Assembly: GCA_029215795.1 (NCBI GenBank)
Contig: JARDYH010000002.1
Location: 298,499,973-298,563,972 of the forward strand
Reading direction: 5' to 3'
From: Anniella stebbinsi
Taxonomy: Eukaryota; Chordata; Lepidosauria; Squamata; Anniellidae
DNA: 64,000 nucleotides
Below are positions 49,717-60,272 of this stretch, piece after piece (positions within the stretch are counted from its first letter, which is position 1; every line of letters starts with the position of its first letter). The notes under the pieces were generated by a model, which was given only the letters and a program-made list of their open reading frames with translations, searched no databases and was not told where the DNA came from. The position numbers and the translations under genes were made by a program.

Positions 49717-52553
49717 GAATAGATCCCCCCCCCCAGTTTTACAAAAGTGTTGTTTGAGAACCAATGCTGTGTGATTGACTTATGTGCTCTTGCAGTTAGA
49801 GGGAATAATGGAGTTAGTGGCAAATCTTTATGAAGAATGTTCCTTCGTAATCTAGGTTGGGTGTCTTTAAATATGTTTGTCCCAATGCAGCTTTGCTTGC
49901 AGTGGCTTGATGAGTGATATTAGTACATGTTCAGCAATTGCTGACACTGAAGAGAATGGAGAAAGCCCTAGTTATACAGTACTTCATGTGAATATCAGTG
50001 CAGTTTTGGCTAGTGGCCATTGTTCCAAATGCCTCATTAGGTGAATTAGGTGAGTTTCTTCATGTTACTGCTGTCTGCTAAATTCATGATTATCTAAGTG
50101 CTGCTGGTGTCAGTTGAGGTCACTCAGATAAATTGGGTTGGGTGGTTGCTTTGCTTTTAAACTCCCATAAATTAACCTTACAACTCCAATTTATAATGAG
50201 GTGTGGCTTTCATGAGAAGAAAACACACCATTGAATCGCTGGAGTTAAACAAATAAACCACCCATTTATCTTGAGTTGCATCGTAAAAAGCTATTTTATT
50301 TTTTCTCCTTACATTTATTACAAGTTCATTGGAACATCTAGAAAGAAGTGAGAAATAGTTTAACATTAATGGGTACCAGAATGGTTGTGAGCTGGTGGTT
50401 TCCTCTCATTGTGTGCTAAGACAATGGACTGCAAGCTATTTTAGATAAAAGTGCTTGAATAGAATTTTAGAGAAGGTAAATAAACATCAGCCTAAGGTTG
50501 GAAAGGTAGGCCAATAGTGCATTCCTATGCATGTCTACTCAGAAATAAGCCCAATTGTGTTCTGTAAGGTTTACTTCCAGGTAAATGTGTATAGGATTGC
50601 AGTCCAAATCACTCTTGCATATTTAGTGGAAACTTATGCTAAAATTTTACTGTAGCATGCTGTCTTAAAAATGAATGTGTGTGGTACATTAAGCACACAC
50701 ACACACACTTGGTCATCAATGGATATTTCTCCCCTTGATGAATAAGACATTTTTTAATTCAGAGTTGTAAAATTTGCAAAGTCTCCTTTTAATATTTTTT
50801 AGCACACTATTTTTTGTGAATTCTTTTGCTGGCAAAAAAAAGCATTGCAAGATCCATAGAAAATAAAAAGGAAACTTCCCTATAATAGCCTCCGTCAGTC
50901 TTCCAGATTAATTAGGAGACAGCTACTTCTTTAGGAGACAGCCTTTTTATACCTGCTTTGCACTGCTGTTTCTCTCCTATGGTCCTGCTGTGATGGACAG
51001 CTGCTACCCAAGAGTAGCAACGGCATAACATAAATTTTACATCTCTATACTTACATTGCTTTGTTTTTGGTGTTTGCTGAATTTTCTTCTTCTTCTTAGA
51101 CAAACATCGCAACTGACACAGTAGCCAGCCAATCCGTGCTACACAACCCTCTCTGAAAATTAAATTTGACTGATAAGTTAATTCTAGCTACTGTTTTATT
51201 GATTTATTTGTTTTTAGTTGTTGTGTTGGGTGTTGGTTTTTTGTTTTGTTTTGTTTTTTTGTATTTGGTATTTTATCTTGTACACCACTCTGAAATCTTT
51301 TGACATGGAGCAGTTTATAAATCTTATAATAAATAATGACATAAATATAGCCATTATGTCACTCAATCTAGAATGTGGGCACATTCTGCACACATAACAT
51401 ATGACTGGCCATCTAGAAAGAAACCAAAGTGCCTTCTGTAGTGCAGTCACCATAGTGCAGTGGGCAGGAAGGTAGCAACTAACACCCTACAGCTGCAGAT
51501 TCCAGAGGTTGTAGATAGGGGTTCAGATCATCTGGCAGAACAAACATCGGTACCCTGCAAGTAACCAGCCTTTTGCGTGAGAAGGAAGAACTGTCCTTTC
51601 AGTCAAAGCAACCTGCCAGCACCATAGCCAGAGCAGGGGTAGGCAACATGGCACCTGCAGGTACGACTGTGCCCCCAGACACCTTCCTTGGTGCCCACTG
51701 ACATGCTCTATTCCTTCCAAGTTTTATTTAACAACATTTTAATATTTTCTTATTGGCAGCATAGATTGCTTCAAGTGAAGTAGGAGCCTCTAGGTGCTAC
51801 CACCTTAATTTCCCATGAATTCTGGACAGGTTACTTGGCCTTTGTGTTTAGACTTAACCACCCATGGCAGCCATTTTGTGGTTGTGCCTAGGACACAGCT
51901 ACAGGACTACATACCACAGGAACAGGCAGAAGACAGATTTGTCATGATGAGGCCATTTTAATCTCCCAGAGTTCCAATCTGTCATGAGGCAGAGCTATCT
52001 TGTAGGACTTTCTGGCTGTCTTCTGCCTCCCAGCCAGCAACTGGAGTTATGATTTGAGTCCTGTGCATGTGTAATGCTATTTAAAATGCTACTCTTTTAA
52101 ATAGCATCTGTTTGTCACTGTGATACTGAATTTTAGCTCTCTGATACTGACATGTTAAATGGGTAGGCAAGCTGGTCAATATGTTTTATATTAAAAACCA
52201 AGATGTCTGGGTTGATGGGAGCTGTAGTCCCAAACATCTGGAGGGCACTGGGCTAGCACCCTCAATGTGAAAATGTAATTTGCAGGTGTAGGTATTGAGC
52301 AATGCAGCACAATTACCATAACGGTATACTTGTAATTCTTTATACAAATACATTTTAATGAAAACTACCATTACAGCCTGGGCTGCTTTCTGTACTGTTA
52401 CTGTGACATTCTTTCTTCTTTTGGGAAAAGCTATTCTTCTCAAACCAGGGATGTAGCTTCCTAATGAGTTCAAAGTGACTTGCAATTCTACCCAGCTGTG
52501 TGAATTGCATGGCAATCTGGTTTGGAGGAGAGCCCGAAAAGTTCCATATTGGG

Positions 52554-52738
52554 CGATGGAGGCTGGTGGCTCCGATGTCAGTGGGTTGATGAATCCACTC
52601 CAGGTTTCATTCAGAACCAGTCACAACTCTAAAGAAGTGAAGCACCTTGGATAGTTCCTTTAGAGTTCTATCTGGTTCTGACTGAAACCCGGAGCGGATT
52701 CACTGCCCCACTGATATTGGAGCCACCAGCTTCCATTG
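52554..52738. mobile_element. hAT-type MITE, CAGTGGAGGCTGG family (copy 2)
   Basis: CGATGGAGGCTGGTGGCTCC and GGAGCCACCAGCTTCCATTG are the inverted ends. Target duplications atattggg (52,546-52,553) and atatcggg (52,739-52,746) match at 7 of 8. Inner arms such as actctaaagaa / tttagagttct extend the fold. Confidence 0.87.
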
Positions 52739-53685
52739 ATATCGGGGATGATCCTTACTATATTACAATTTTAGTTTAGATAGTCTTTTTTGTTTTTATT
52801 TTTGTCTTCAGCAATGAAATGCCTTCCTTGCTCAATTGAGCATTTGTCGTAACACAGCTGCAGTGCATATGATTTTGTTAGCTATTTATATGATGCATCC
52901 TTATGGTATGAAAATCTCTCCTCCTTCCTATTTGTTGCCTTTAAAGTATCCATTTTTATATTAAAACATTTGCTATTTACGAATATCTGAATCTAAATGA
53001 AAGTAAGTAATGTGAAACCTTTATTTGGTCCAATTCCAGTTGGTGAGAGAATTCTCCTAAGCGAGATGGAAAAATAGATGGAGGCTTGTTATCCAGGCTT
53101 CTTAAGCTTGTAGATATCATTTGAAAAAATTAAAATATGTTTTACAGCCCTGCTTCCTCCTGCAGAAATTAAAAACCAAAGGGGCAGTGAATTAATGTGG
53201 TTAAAGTCTAAGATTGCATTCCAGCCAAATGAGCCTTTAATTTGAATTAAGAATGTAGGGTGCATACATATGTTTGAAATGTCAGTGTGGAAATTCCCTC
53301 ACCCCATTTACAGCACACATTCAGTCTTCTTGCCCTGAGTGAGGTCAGAGGAAAACAGTTTTTCTGATTTTAAAAGAAGCTGAAATTGTACAGTGCTGAT
53401 TGGCCCTCTCTCATGTCAGTCACAATCCTCTTTTCAGAGCAGGGCTGTCCACAGCTTTGATTGGCTGGCCATTGTGTTAGTCATAAAACCTTCTTCCCCA
53501 TTCCATATTTGAGGAAATTTCAAAGTATATATAAAAAGAGAAAAAACCTTACAAAAAGAAAACAATAAAACATCAAGCAAAACTTGAATTTGATAATTAT
53601 ACTGAGTGCTTTGATAATGAAACAAAAAGAAACTGGACAGCCCCCCTGAAGCAACAAGAGGCAATTGGGGTTTGATCCAGACTAT

Positions 53686-54098
53686 GAGAGCTTCTCTACA
53701 TGTTTTTAAAAGTGTGCTGCCTTACCACGGCTTTCTGCACCCATTTTTTCCCCCTATGATTATGATCGGTGCCATTATACGGGCGGCCATGTGGTTTGAA
53801 ATTGAATACTTCCTCTCTCTGCATGCTCCGTGTGCTCCATTCACTTCCATTTACTTTAATGAGACAGCGCCATGTAGTGATGTAATTGTAGCACAATGCT
53901 GAGTTTACACACTGGAAGATATTCCCACATTATCCTGGATATTCCCACATTATCCCTTTTTTTTAAAAAAACCCGCAATTTCCAGGGGATAGTGAGGGAG
54001 GGGCTCTGGATGCTGACGACGTTGTGTAATGGACCTGCAAACTTCCATGAATGGCCAATCACGAACATGCTATAAATCATTCATTTAGAGAAGCTCTC
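53686..54098. mobile_element. MITE with GAGAGCTTCTCTA termini
   Basis: GAGAGCTTCTCTACATG at the left and catttagagaagctctc at the right are inverted repeats 413 bp apart. The interior contains a short direct repeat (gatattcccacattatcc, twice). The target-site duplication is unclear. Confidence 0.6.
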
Positions 54099-55921
54099 CA
54101 TATCTGAATACAGGTGGGAAGGAAAAACAACAAAAGGTCTTGCATACCCTCCTGTTTTTAGGCACATATTTATGTAACTTTAGCTACTTAAGGCAGAGAA
54201 TGTGAACAGCTTTATCTAAGAAGTGTTGGAGACAGCTAAATAGATTATGCTCAGTGAGTATACATTGTTCATATAGACTGGGATTTGTTAGGAATAGGAA
54301 ACATGATGGCCCAAGAGACGTTCCAGTGAAGTCCACCAGTTTGAGAATTAAAGGGGCAGTACATTATAGATACTGGGCCAAGGAGAAATTGGCAATTGAG
54401 GGATGTACATTATTCCTGGTTTCAGAATTGATAGATTGAATTCTGGATATATGGATGTGTTGTGCTTACTGAAACTAGAAGTTCCCTTTTTTATTTTCCT
54501 CATCTCTGATGGGCAAAACAGATGCATAAACAGGCTAGATCTGATTTTTCAGTACATTATCTCCTCTCTGTAGTCATCAGAAACAAAAAGAGTAGGTGTC
54601 CTGCAGGGCTTTATTAATTGCAGCCATCTTGCTATTTAGGAGCTCCAGAAATATTTTTAACAAATATTAGTAGTGGAGCCAAAGGGGTATTTTGAAATGG
54701 ACTAATTCACTGGGCAGTCAGCTGAAACTAATATGCCAGCAACATGGATAGTGTAATGGCAAGAATCTAAATGTGTGTGCATGTGTGCACAGTTGTACAT
54801 GCACTGTGACAATTTTTATAACTTGCTCTAAAATGTAATGTCATATTGGTAGGATGACAGCTATTTTGACAGTATTGTTGCAAATAATTAAAAGTTTAAC
54901 GAATTACTAAAATGAATCCAAAAGATAATTCTTAGATTTAATAAAATATTTCCAAATGGGCACAGACCTCCATGTCCATTATATCACATAAGAATAAAAG
55001 ATTTTAAAAACTTCTCAGAAGTGCAGCAATGTTAAAAATGCAGCTAGATTCCTTATGTGCATAATAAACAAGGTCCCATCAAATTCTACAGAGGTGCATT
55101 GATACAGCATGGAAAGCTTTAATCGTAGCTGATATAATGAAGGGAATTGATGAATTCAAAGTGTTTATGAGATAATCAAGGTTTTTAATACCTTTGGTAA
55201 GTGCTCCATGGTGGCCTGAAGACTAAAGCTATCAGTGGACAGGAATACTCTTTATTATTTTCTTTTCTTAAATCAGATGAGCGGCTTGATTGTTAACAGA
55301 TGGTATATGCTTAACAGATGGTATGTGGTGATATGAATTATGTTCCATGTAGATTTTTTGGGACCAGAATTCCAAGGGCTTTTAATTCATAAAGCTTCAT
55401 AGTAAGAGGTCAAATGGGGTGACTGTAATGGCCCTTTTTGGGCCATTAAGCTTTTTAACTGTAATCTGAAAATGATTAGGTAATGCAGCACAAAAGTACA
55501 GTTGAGAGTGTGGAGTTTTGTTTTTGTTCCCTAGCTTGAGGATAAAACAAGCTAAATTTTTAAAGCTGGATAAGAATACATCTCATTATCGGGAGATTTC
55601 ACAACAAATTCAGCAGCATAATGCTATCCTCTTTCAGACCCATCTTTAGCTATACCAGCAGAGAGAACCATTGTAGCTAAAACATATTGCAAACTGTAGG
55701 GTGCAAAATAAAGAGTCGAGACAAGAAAGTTGGGTATAAAATGGGCCACTTTTATTCAAGATCTGCAGAAAGGGGTAAAACCTATGCGGGCATCCTCTCT
55801 TGGCCTCTTCCAGGCCAAATCTTAGGAATGGGCGAACGATTCTCTGACCTCGAGGTGGCAGCACACGTTCGCCACCCCTTGGTCTTACCCCATATGGGGT
55901 TGGGAGGCCTTCCTTTGTCAC

Positions 55922-55964
<43 letters not shown>

Positions 55965-56769
55965 TAACCTGCCTCTCCCTCCGGATCGAGGCGGGGAACA
56001 GCAACAATATAAACATAAAAATCACAAGAGATAAAAATTTTAAAAAGCAAGAGAACAATACAACATTAAAAACCATTTAAAATTCATCTGGATAGGCCTG
56101 TCGGAAGAGGACAGTCTTCATGACTCTCTTAAATTCATGAAGACTGTCAATTTGTCTAACCTCCTCCGACAGACCATTCCATAGTCTGGGAGCGATGGAA
56201 GAAAAGGTCCTCTGGGTAACACTCGCCAGCCTAGTTCTGGCTGGCTTGAGTAAATTCTTCCCAGAGGACCTAAGTGTGCGGGGCGGATTGTATGGGAGAA
56301 GGCGATCCCGCAGGTACCCTGGACCCAAACCATGTAGGACTTTAAAGGTAATAACCAACACTTTATACTTCGCCCGGAAACTGATTGGCAGCCAATGAAG
56401 CGATTTTAAAACTGGTTTAATGTGATCACCACTAGGTGTACCGGTGACCAACCTGGCTGCCATATTTTGAACAAGTTGAAATTTCCGGACTAGGCACAAA
56501 GGTAGCCCTATGTACAGCGCATTGCAGAAGTCGAGCCTCGAAGTTACCAGCACGTGCACTACCGTCTTTAGGTCTTCCAACTCTAGGAAGGGGCGCAGCT
56601 GGCGTATCAGCCGAACCTGATAGTAGGCACTCCTGGCCGTCGCATCAATCTGAGCTGTCATCTGGAGCGACGGATCCAGGAGTACCCCCAAGCTGCGAAC
56701 ACAACACCCGTGCCGCAGGGCTCCGAGCGTGTGAGTAGAGTTGGCCTCAAAGGTAAACCTTATTCCCAT
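55922..56769 (-). mobile_element. 5'-truncated L2-type LINE with (ATT)14 tail
   Basis: On the minus strand a polymerase C-terminus and 3' UTR run into a perfect (ATT) tail at 55,922-55,963. The junction at the 5' side is abrupt (near 56,770), as expected for truncated LINE insertion. It sits inside the 3' part of the Ngaro-like element and so is younger. Confidence 0.88.
56077..56769 (-). pseudogene. L2-type LINE reverse transcriptase, C-terminal 230 codons
   Basis: An uninterrupted 230-codon frame. Family landmarks in order are SLGVLLDPSLQM (residues about 26-37), the SRLDFCNALYIGLP block (about 83-96), QNMAARLVTG, KSLHWLPISFRAKYKVL, FKVLHGLGPGYLRD and the terminal RLWNGLSEEVR. The N-terminal endonuclease and the YADD-bearing half are missing, so it cannot work alone. 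Absence of stops suggests a fairly recent insertion. Confidence 0.9.
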
Positions 56770-56907
56770 GATCTGGTGCCGCGGGACTCCCAGATGTGGG
56801 CCTCAGGTATTACCCTTTACCTCAATGGTTCCTGAGAATGTTCACCATTTGAAAACGCCCCTAAGGATGCCCGCACCTACCGCCATGGGGACTGACAAGC
56901 CACTTGA

Positions 56908-57672
56908 TTAGTTACTCCCCCCCAACCTGGCCTCTATTACTTCCCTCAAACCCTTCTGCAGATCTGCCAAAAATAAATCACTGCCGCTGTCCGAAAGATG
57001 TACACCATCCGGACGATACAGCTCCCTCCGGGAACGCACAATGTCAGGATGTTGAATACTGACATCCCCATGTTTGGATAACTCCTTAAACACTTCAGAG
57101 TTGACTTTCCTGCGAGCACGCTCCAACGTCAGAGGGTCGCTACCCTCTCTCCAGGCAAGCCTGGGCAACAAACATGACCACATGATCAGCACGCCGGGCC
57201 AACGCTGCCGAATGATCTCAAAATCGGCCATAGCTTGCAAAATCAGGGCCTTGCCTCTAAGCAAGCCCAAATCGTTCCCCCCCAAATGGATGATAAGTAT
57301 TTGCGGGGGGGGGGGGGGACGGCTGGCACGCTGATGGAATAAGGTGGGAAAGAGATGCTCCCACCGCATGCCCCGTCTGCCCAGCCATAGAATGGACGCG
57401 CATTGACTCAGCCCCAGCTGAGTTCCAAAGCTGGAGGAAGACGCTCGCCGTCCGGCCCAAAAGACCATGCTGTGTCCGCATATGATCACGTTCACTGGGG
57501 TCTGCCTTCTCCAGGTATCTACAATTAAACGTGAGTATGTCAGCGCCCCAACAGACTGCTTACTTCGCAGGAAATTTTCTAATGTATGACTTGAAGGCAG
57601 AGGAATGCCATCTCCCCACGGCTTGTATCTGTGTGGGAGAGAAACCAGCGCTGGCCGCCGTTGATGCAGCAC
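56908..57672 (-). CDS. SGNH-hydrolase ORF of the Ngaro-like element (254 aa, intact)
   Basis: The four SGNH blocks are present. The nucleophile motif is GHS with Ser68 (where many esterases have GDS), block III is HLGGND with Asn133, and block V is DGVH with Asp222 and His225. A possible block II Gly is near residue 101. A run of prolines (119-123) comes from a poly-G tract that could be a slippage site. The family hydrolyses esters; its job in retrotransposons is not known. The first 113 nt overlap the end of the recombinase in another frame, and the true start may be a later Met. It is the only undamaged ORF of the element. Confidence 0.85.
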   Translation of the reverse strand: MLHQRRPALVSLPHRYKPWGDGIPLPSSHTLENFLRSKQSVGALTYSRLIVDTWRRQTPVNVIICGHSMVFWAGRRASSSSFGTQLGLSQCASILWLGRRGMRWEHLFPTLFHQRASRPPPPPQILIIHLGGNDLGLLRGKALILQAMADFEIIRQRWPGVLIMWSCLLPRLAWREGSDPLTLERARRKVNSEVFKELSKHGDVSIQHPDIVRSRRELYRPDGVHLSDSGSDLFLADLQKGLREVIEARLGGSN

Positions 57673-58551
57673 CTATCCGAAAGGAATGAGTCCCAAACAG
57701 ATCTGCTGGGAGACCCAAGTGCCTCAAAGCCCGCTTTGTCACCAACCAGAATTGAAACTTGGTCAGTGGGGATCCGCCAATATGACACAAAAGGAATCCC
57801 GCATCACTCCCCCTTCTCCCGAGGAATGACCTCAGCGTTCGTACCGGGCATATTTCCGCCATTGGTACAGGAAAAAAGGCAATGTCCACCCCTTTTCCCC
57901 TTGATCCATTTTGGAATATCTTAGCCTAATAGAGACACCTGATTCAGAGAAGGTTACATCCCTATACTGCAGCGCTCTGCCTGTGTTATCAGTTTTCGAT
58001 GCTGCTACCAATTCCAAAATCCTAAGGGCCCCGAAGAACGCCGTCAAAGCGGCCGCATGAAAAAGCAGAGCTTCATAATGAGAAGAGCAAAGCTCAACCC
58101 AGGTCGCCCTTAGTCCCTGTAGAACTTCAGGAGATACTGGAATCCTCGTATCCGGGGCCCTAGGCGTCATCCTAGACCAACCCTTGATGGTACGTTTAAT
58201 TCTCTCATCCGTGGTAGCATCTGCCACTCCGCGGATCTTGGCCAGAAAAGATAACGCAGCTATCTTACCCCCAATGGTGCGGGCCGCTAACCCAGACCTG
58301 CGCAACACCATGCTGAATTGCAAAATCTGGTTGACCGGGATAGGCCAACGCTCACGTAAATTGTAGGTGGACAGGAATTCCTGAAACTGCCTACCTGTCT
58401 TGGCATAGACCGCCCTGGTGGCAGGCGCCACGGACTGCCACATGGCCTGCTCTATGTCGACCCTCCAATTTCCCAGAGCGCTGCTGGCATCGTTTCCGGC
58501 AGTGGCCGCGCCCACGGAGCCAGTTCCCGGAACCTCAGAACCTGCTGACAC
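57560..58551 (-). pseudogene. Tyrosine recombinase of the Ngaro-like element (one frameshift)
   Basis: Two frames, 58,551-57,832 and 57,889-57,560, join across a frameshift near 57,885 within a GGGGAAAAGGGG run. The first has an N-terminal SAM-like core (VAPATRAVYAKTGRQFQEFL) and the first catalytic Arg in GALRILELVA. The second carries HSFRIGA (His68, Arg71 of that frame), GRWHSSAF (Trp94/His95) and the nucleophile Tyr102 in SYIR. The catalytic set is thus complete apart from the frame break. Such recombinases insert a circular DNA intermediate without target duplications. The upstream end overlaps the RNase H frame by about 100 nt. Confidence 0.85.
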
Positions 58552-60272
58552 GATAAAGCGTCAGCGATATCATTCTTGATTCCAGGCACGTGTCGTGCCC
58601 TGAACCAAATGTTATGGGACAAACAATGCAACGTAAATTCCCTGACTAGCCCCATCACCCTGGGACTGCGTGAGGTCAACGTGTTGATGACCTGCACTGT
58701 AGCCTGATTGTCGCACCAAAAGTGAACAACTGAGTTGGCCATTTCTGTCACCCATATGTGTGTTGCCACACAAACAGGAAAAAACTCTAGGAATGTTAAA
58801 TCTCTGCAGATGCCGTTAGTTAACCAATCTGAAGGCCATCTCTCATCGCACCACCTATCCTGCCAAATTACTCCGAAACCCAGAGCGCCGGAGGCGTCAG
58901 AATGGACCTACATCTCAGCTTCGAGAAGCAGGTCACGTCACCAAAAGGACACCCTGTTATACTTATGTAAAAATGAAACCCAGATAATCAGGTCTTGCCG
59001 CATCTGGGTCGACACATGGACTCTGTGATGCGGTGAGCGAAGGCCCTGCATGGCTGTGCATAAGCGCCTGATAAATGCTCTCCCCGGTGCTATAACACGG
59101 CAGGCAAAGTTTAAATGCCCCACTATCTCCTGTAATTGGAACAATGTCGCTTTGTGCGAGCCAATCAATACCTGTAGCTTCTGGAGAAGTGTCTGCAACT
59201 TGTCCTGGGGCAATCTGCTGCACTGTGCCACGGAATCCAATTTGATTCCGAGGCAACGTAGGGTAGTAACAGGGCCTTCCGTCTTCTCATGTGCCAAAGG
59301 GACCCCCAATTCCTGTGCCAGCTCCTGAAACTGCTGCATCAGGAAATGGCATTGGTCAGATCCCCCCGGACCAATGAGTAAAAAATCATCCAAGTAGTGA
59401 GCCACGTCCTCGAGTCCAGTCCTGTCTCGCAACGCCCATTCCAAAAATGAACTGAACCTCTCGAACATGGCACACGAAATGGAGCATCCCATGGGTAATG
59501 CCCTATCTATGTAAAATTGATCCTTAAAACAAAATCCTAACAGGTCGAAGTCACGGGGATTGATGGGCAATATGCGAAATGCAGATTTTATGTCGCATTT
59601 GCCCATCAGCGTACCTGCTCCATTCTTGCGCACTAGTGCTACTGCTGAATCGAATGAAGCATATCTAACAGAGCATAAATGCTATGGGATGGCATCATTC
59701 ACGGACGCTCCCCTGGGGAAGGACAGGTTATGAATTAACCTGTACTCCCCAGGTGCCTTCTTTGGTACTATGCCCAGAGGAGACACTCGCAAGTTGGGTA
59801 TAGGCGGTTTATCAAAGGGGCCCAGTACCCTCCCCGAACTCACTTCTTTCACAATTTTTTCCCACACCACGGCTTCCATAGCCTGTATGGACTTCTGATT
59901 TTTAGCTATGGAAGCAAACCTTAATCCTTCATACGGAATCCTAAAACCAACAGTAAAAACAGCATCTAAATACCCTGCATCCTCCCTAAGCAGGTAACGT
60001 GCCAACAATCGCCTAAGAGGTACAAGCCTAATTGGACTGGGGCCCTTTGGGAGGCGGCTGTTGTCCCCCGGGACCCCCTGGTTTCTTGAAGCTGGATCTC
60101 CCCCGAAAGGTGCCCCTTCCCCTCTTGCCGGACGGGCAGCTATGCGCTGGGTGGATGCCGCCACAAACAAGGCACTCATGCCTGTATTTGCAGGGGGATC
60201 TTGTGCAAACCCCCCGGGAGCTAAATTCCCAACAGAGCGGGCGGAGTTGAACCCCCCGCCCCGCCAACCCAC
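58452..60272 (-). pseudogene. Reverse transcriptase-RNase H of the Ngaro-like element (three stops)
   Basis: A single frame from 60,272 to 58,452 is interrupted by TAG at 59,682, TGA at 58,938 and TAG at 58,908. Landmarks are GIVPKKAPGEYRLIHNLSFP, KCDIKSAFRILPI, ALPMGCSISCAMFERF, the catalytic YLDD (59,385-59,396), then RNase H with HSDASGALGFG, LTFLEFFPV and FWCDNQATVQ. All acidic active-site residues remain visible. The frame starts inside the end of gag, in a different phase (overlap 60,272-60,028). Confidence 0.87.

Larger units (their letters stand above)
46513..55685. other. AT-rich, repeat-bearing DNA (intron or intergenic)
   Basis: No exon recognised. It contains palindromic squamate repeats (47,393-47,476; 50,517-50,608), several hAT MITEs, a (TG)n at 49,061-49,091 and a 413-bp MITE at 53,686. 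The stretches 47.5-48.1, 50.6-52.2, 52.8-53.6 and 54.1-55.6 kb show nothing I can name. Confidence 0.6.

Noticed and set aside
56908..57672. SGNH ORF as a host lipase/esterase gene
   Set aside because: It overlaps the recombinase frame and follows gag-RT-recombinase in the same orientation, the position of the retrotransposon's own hydrolase.
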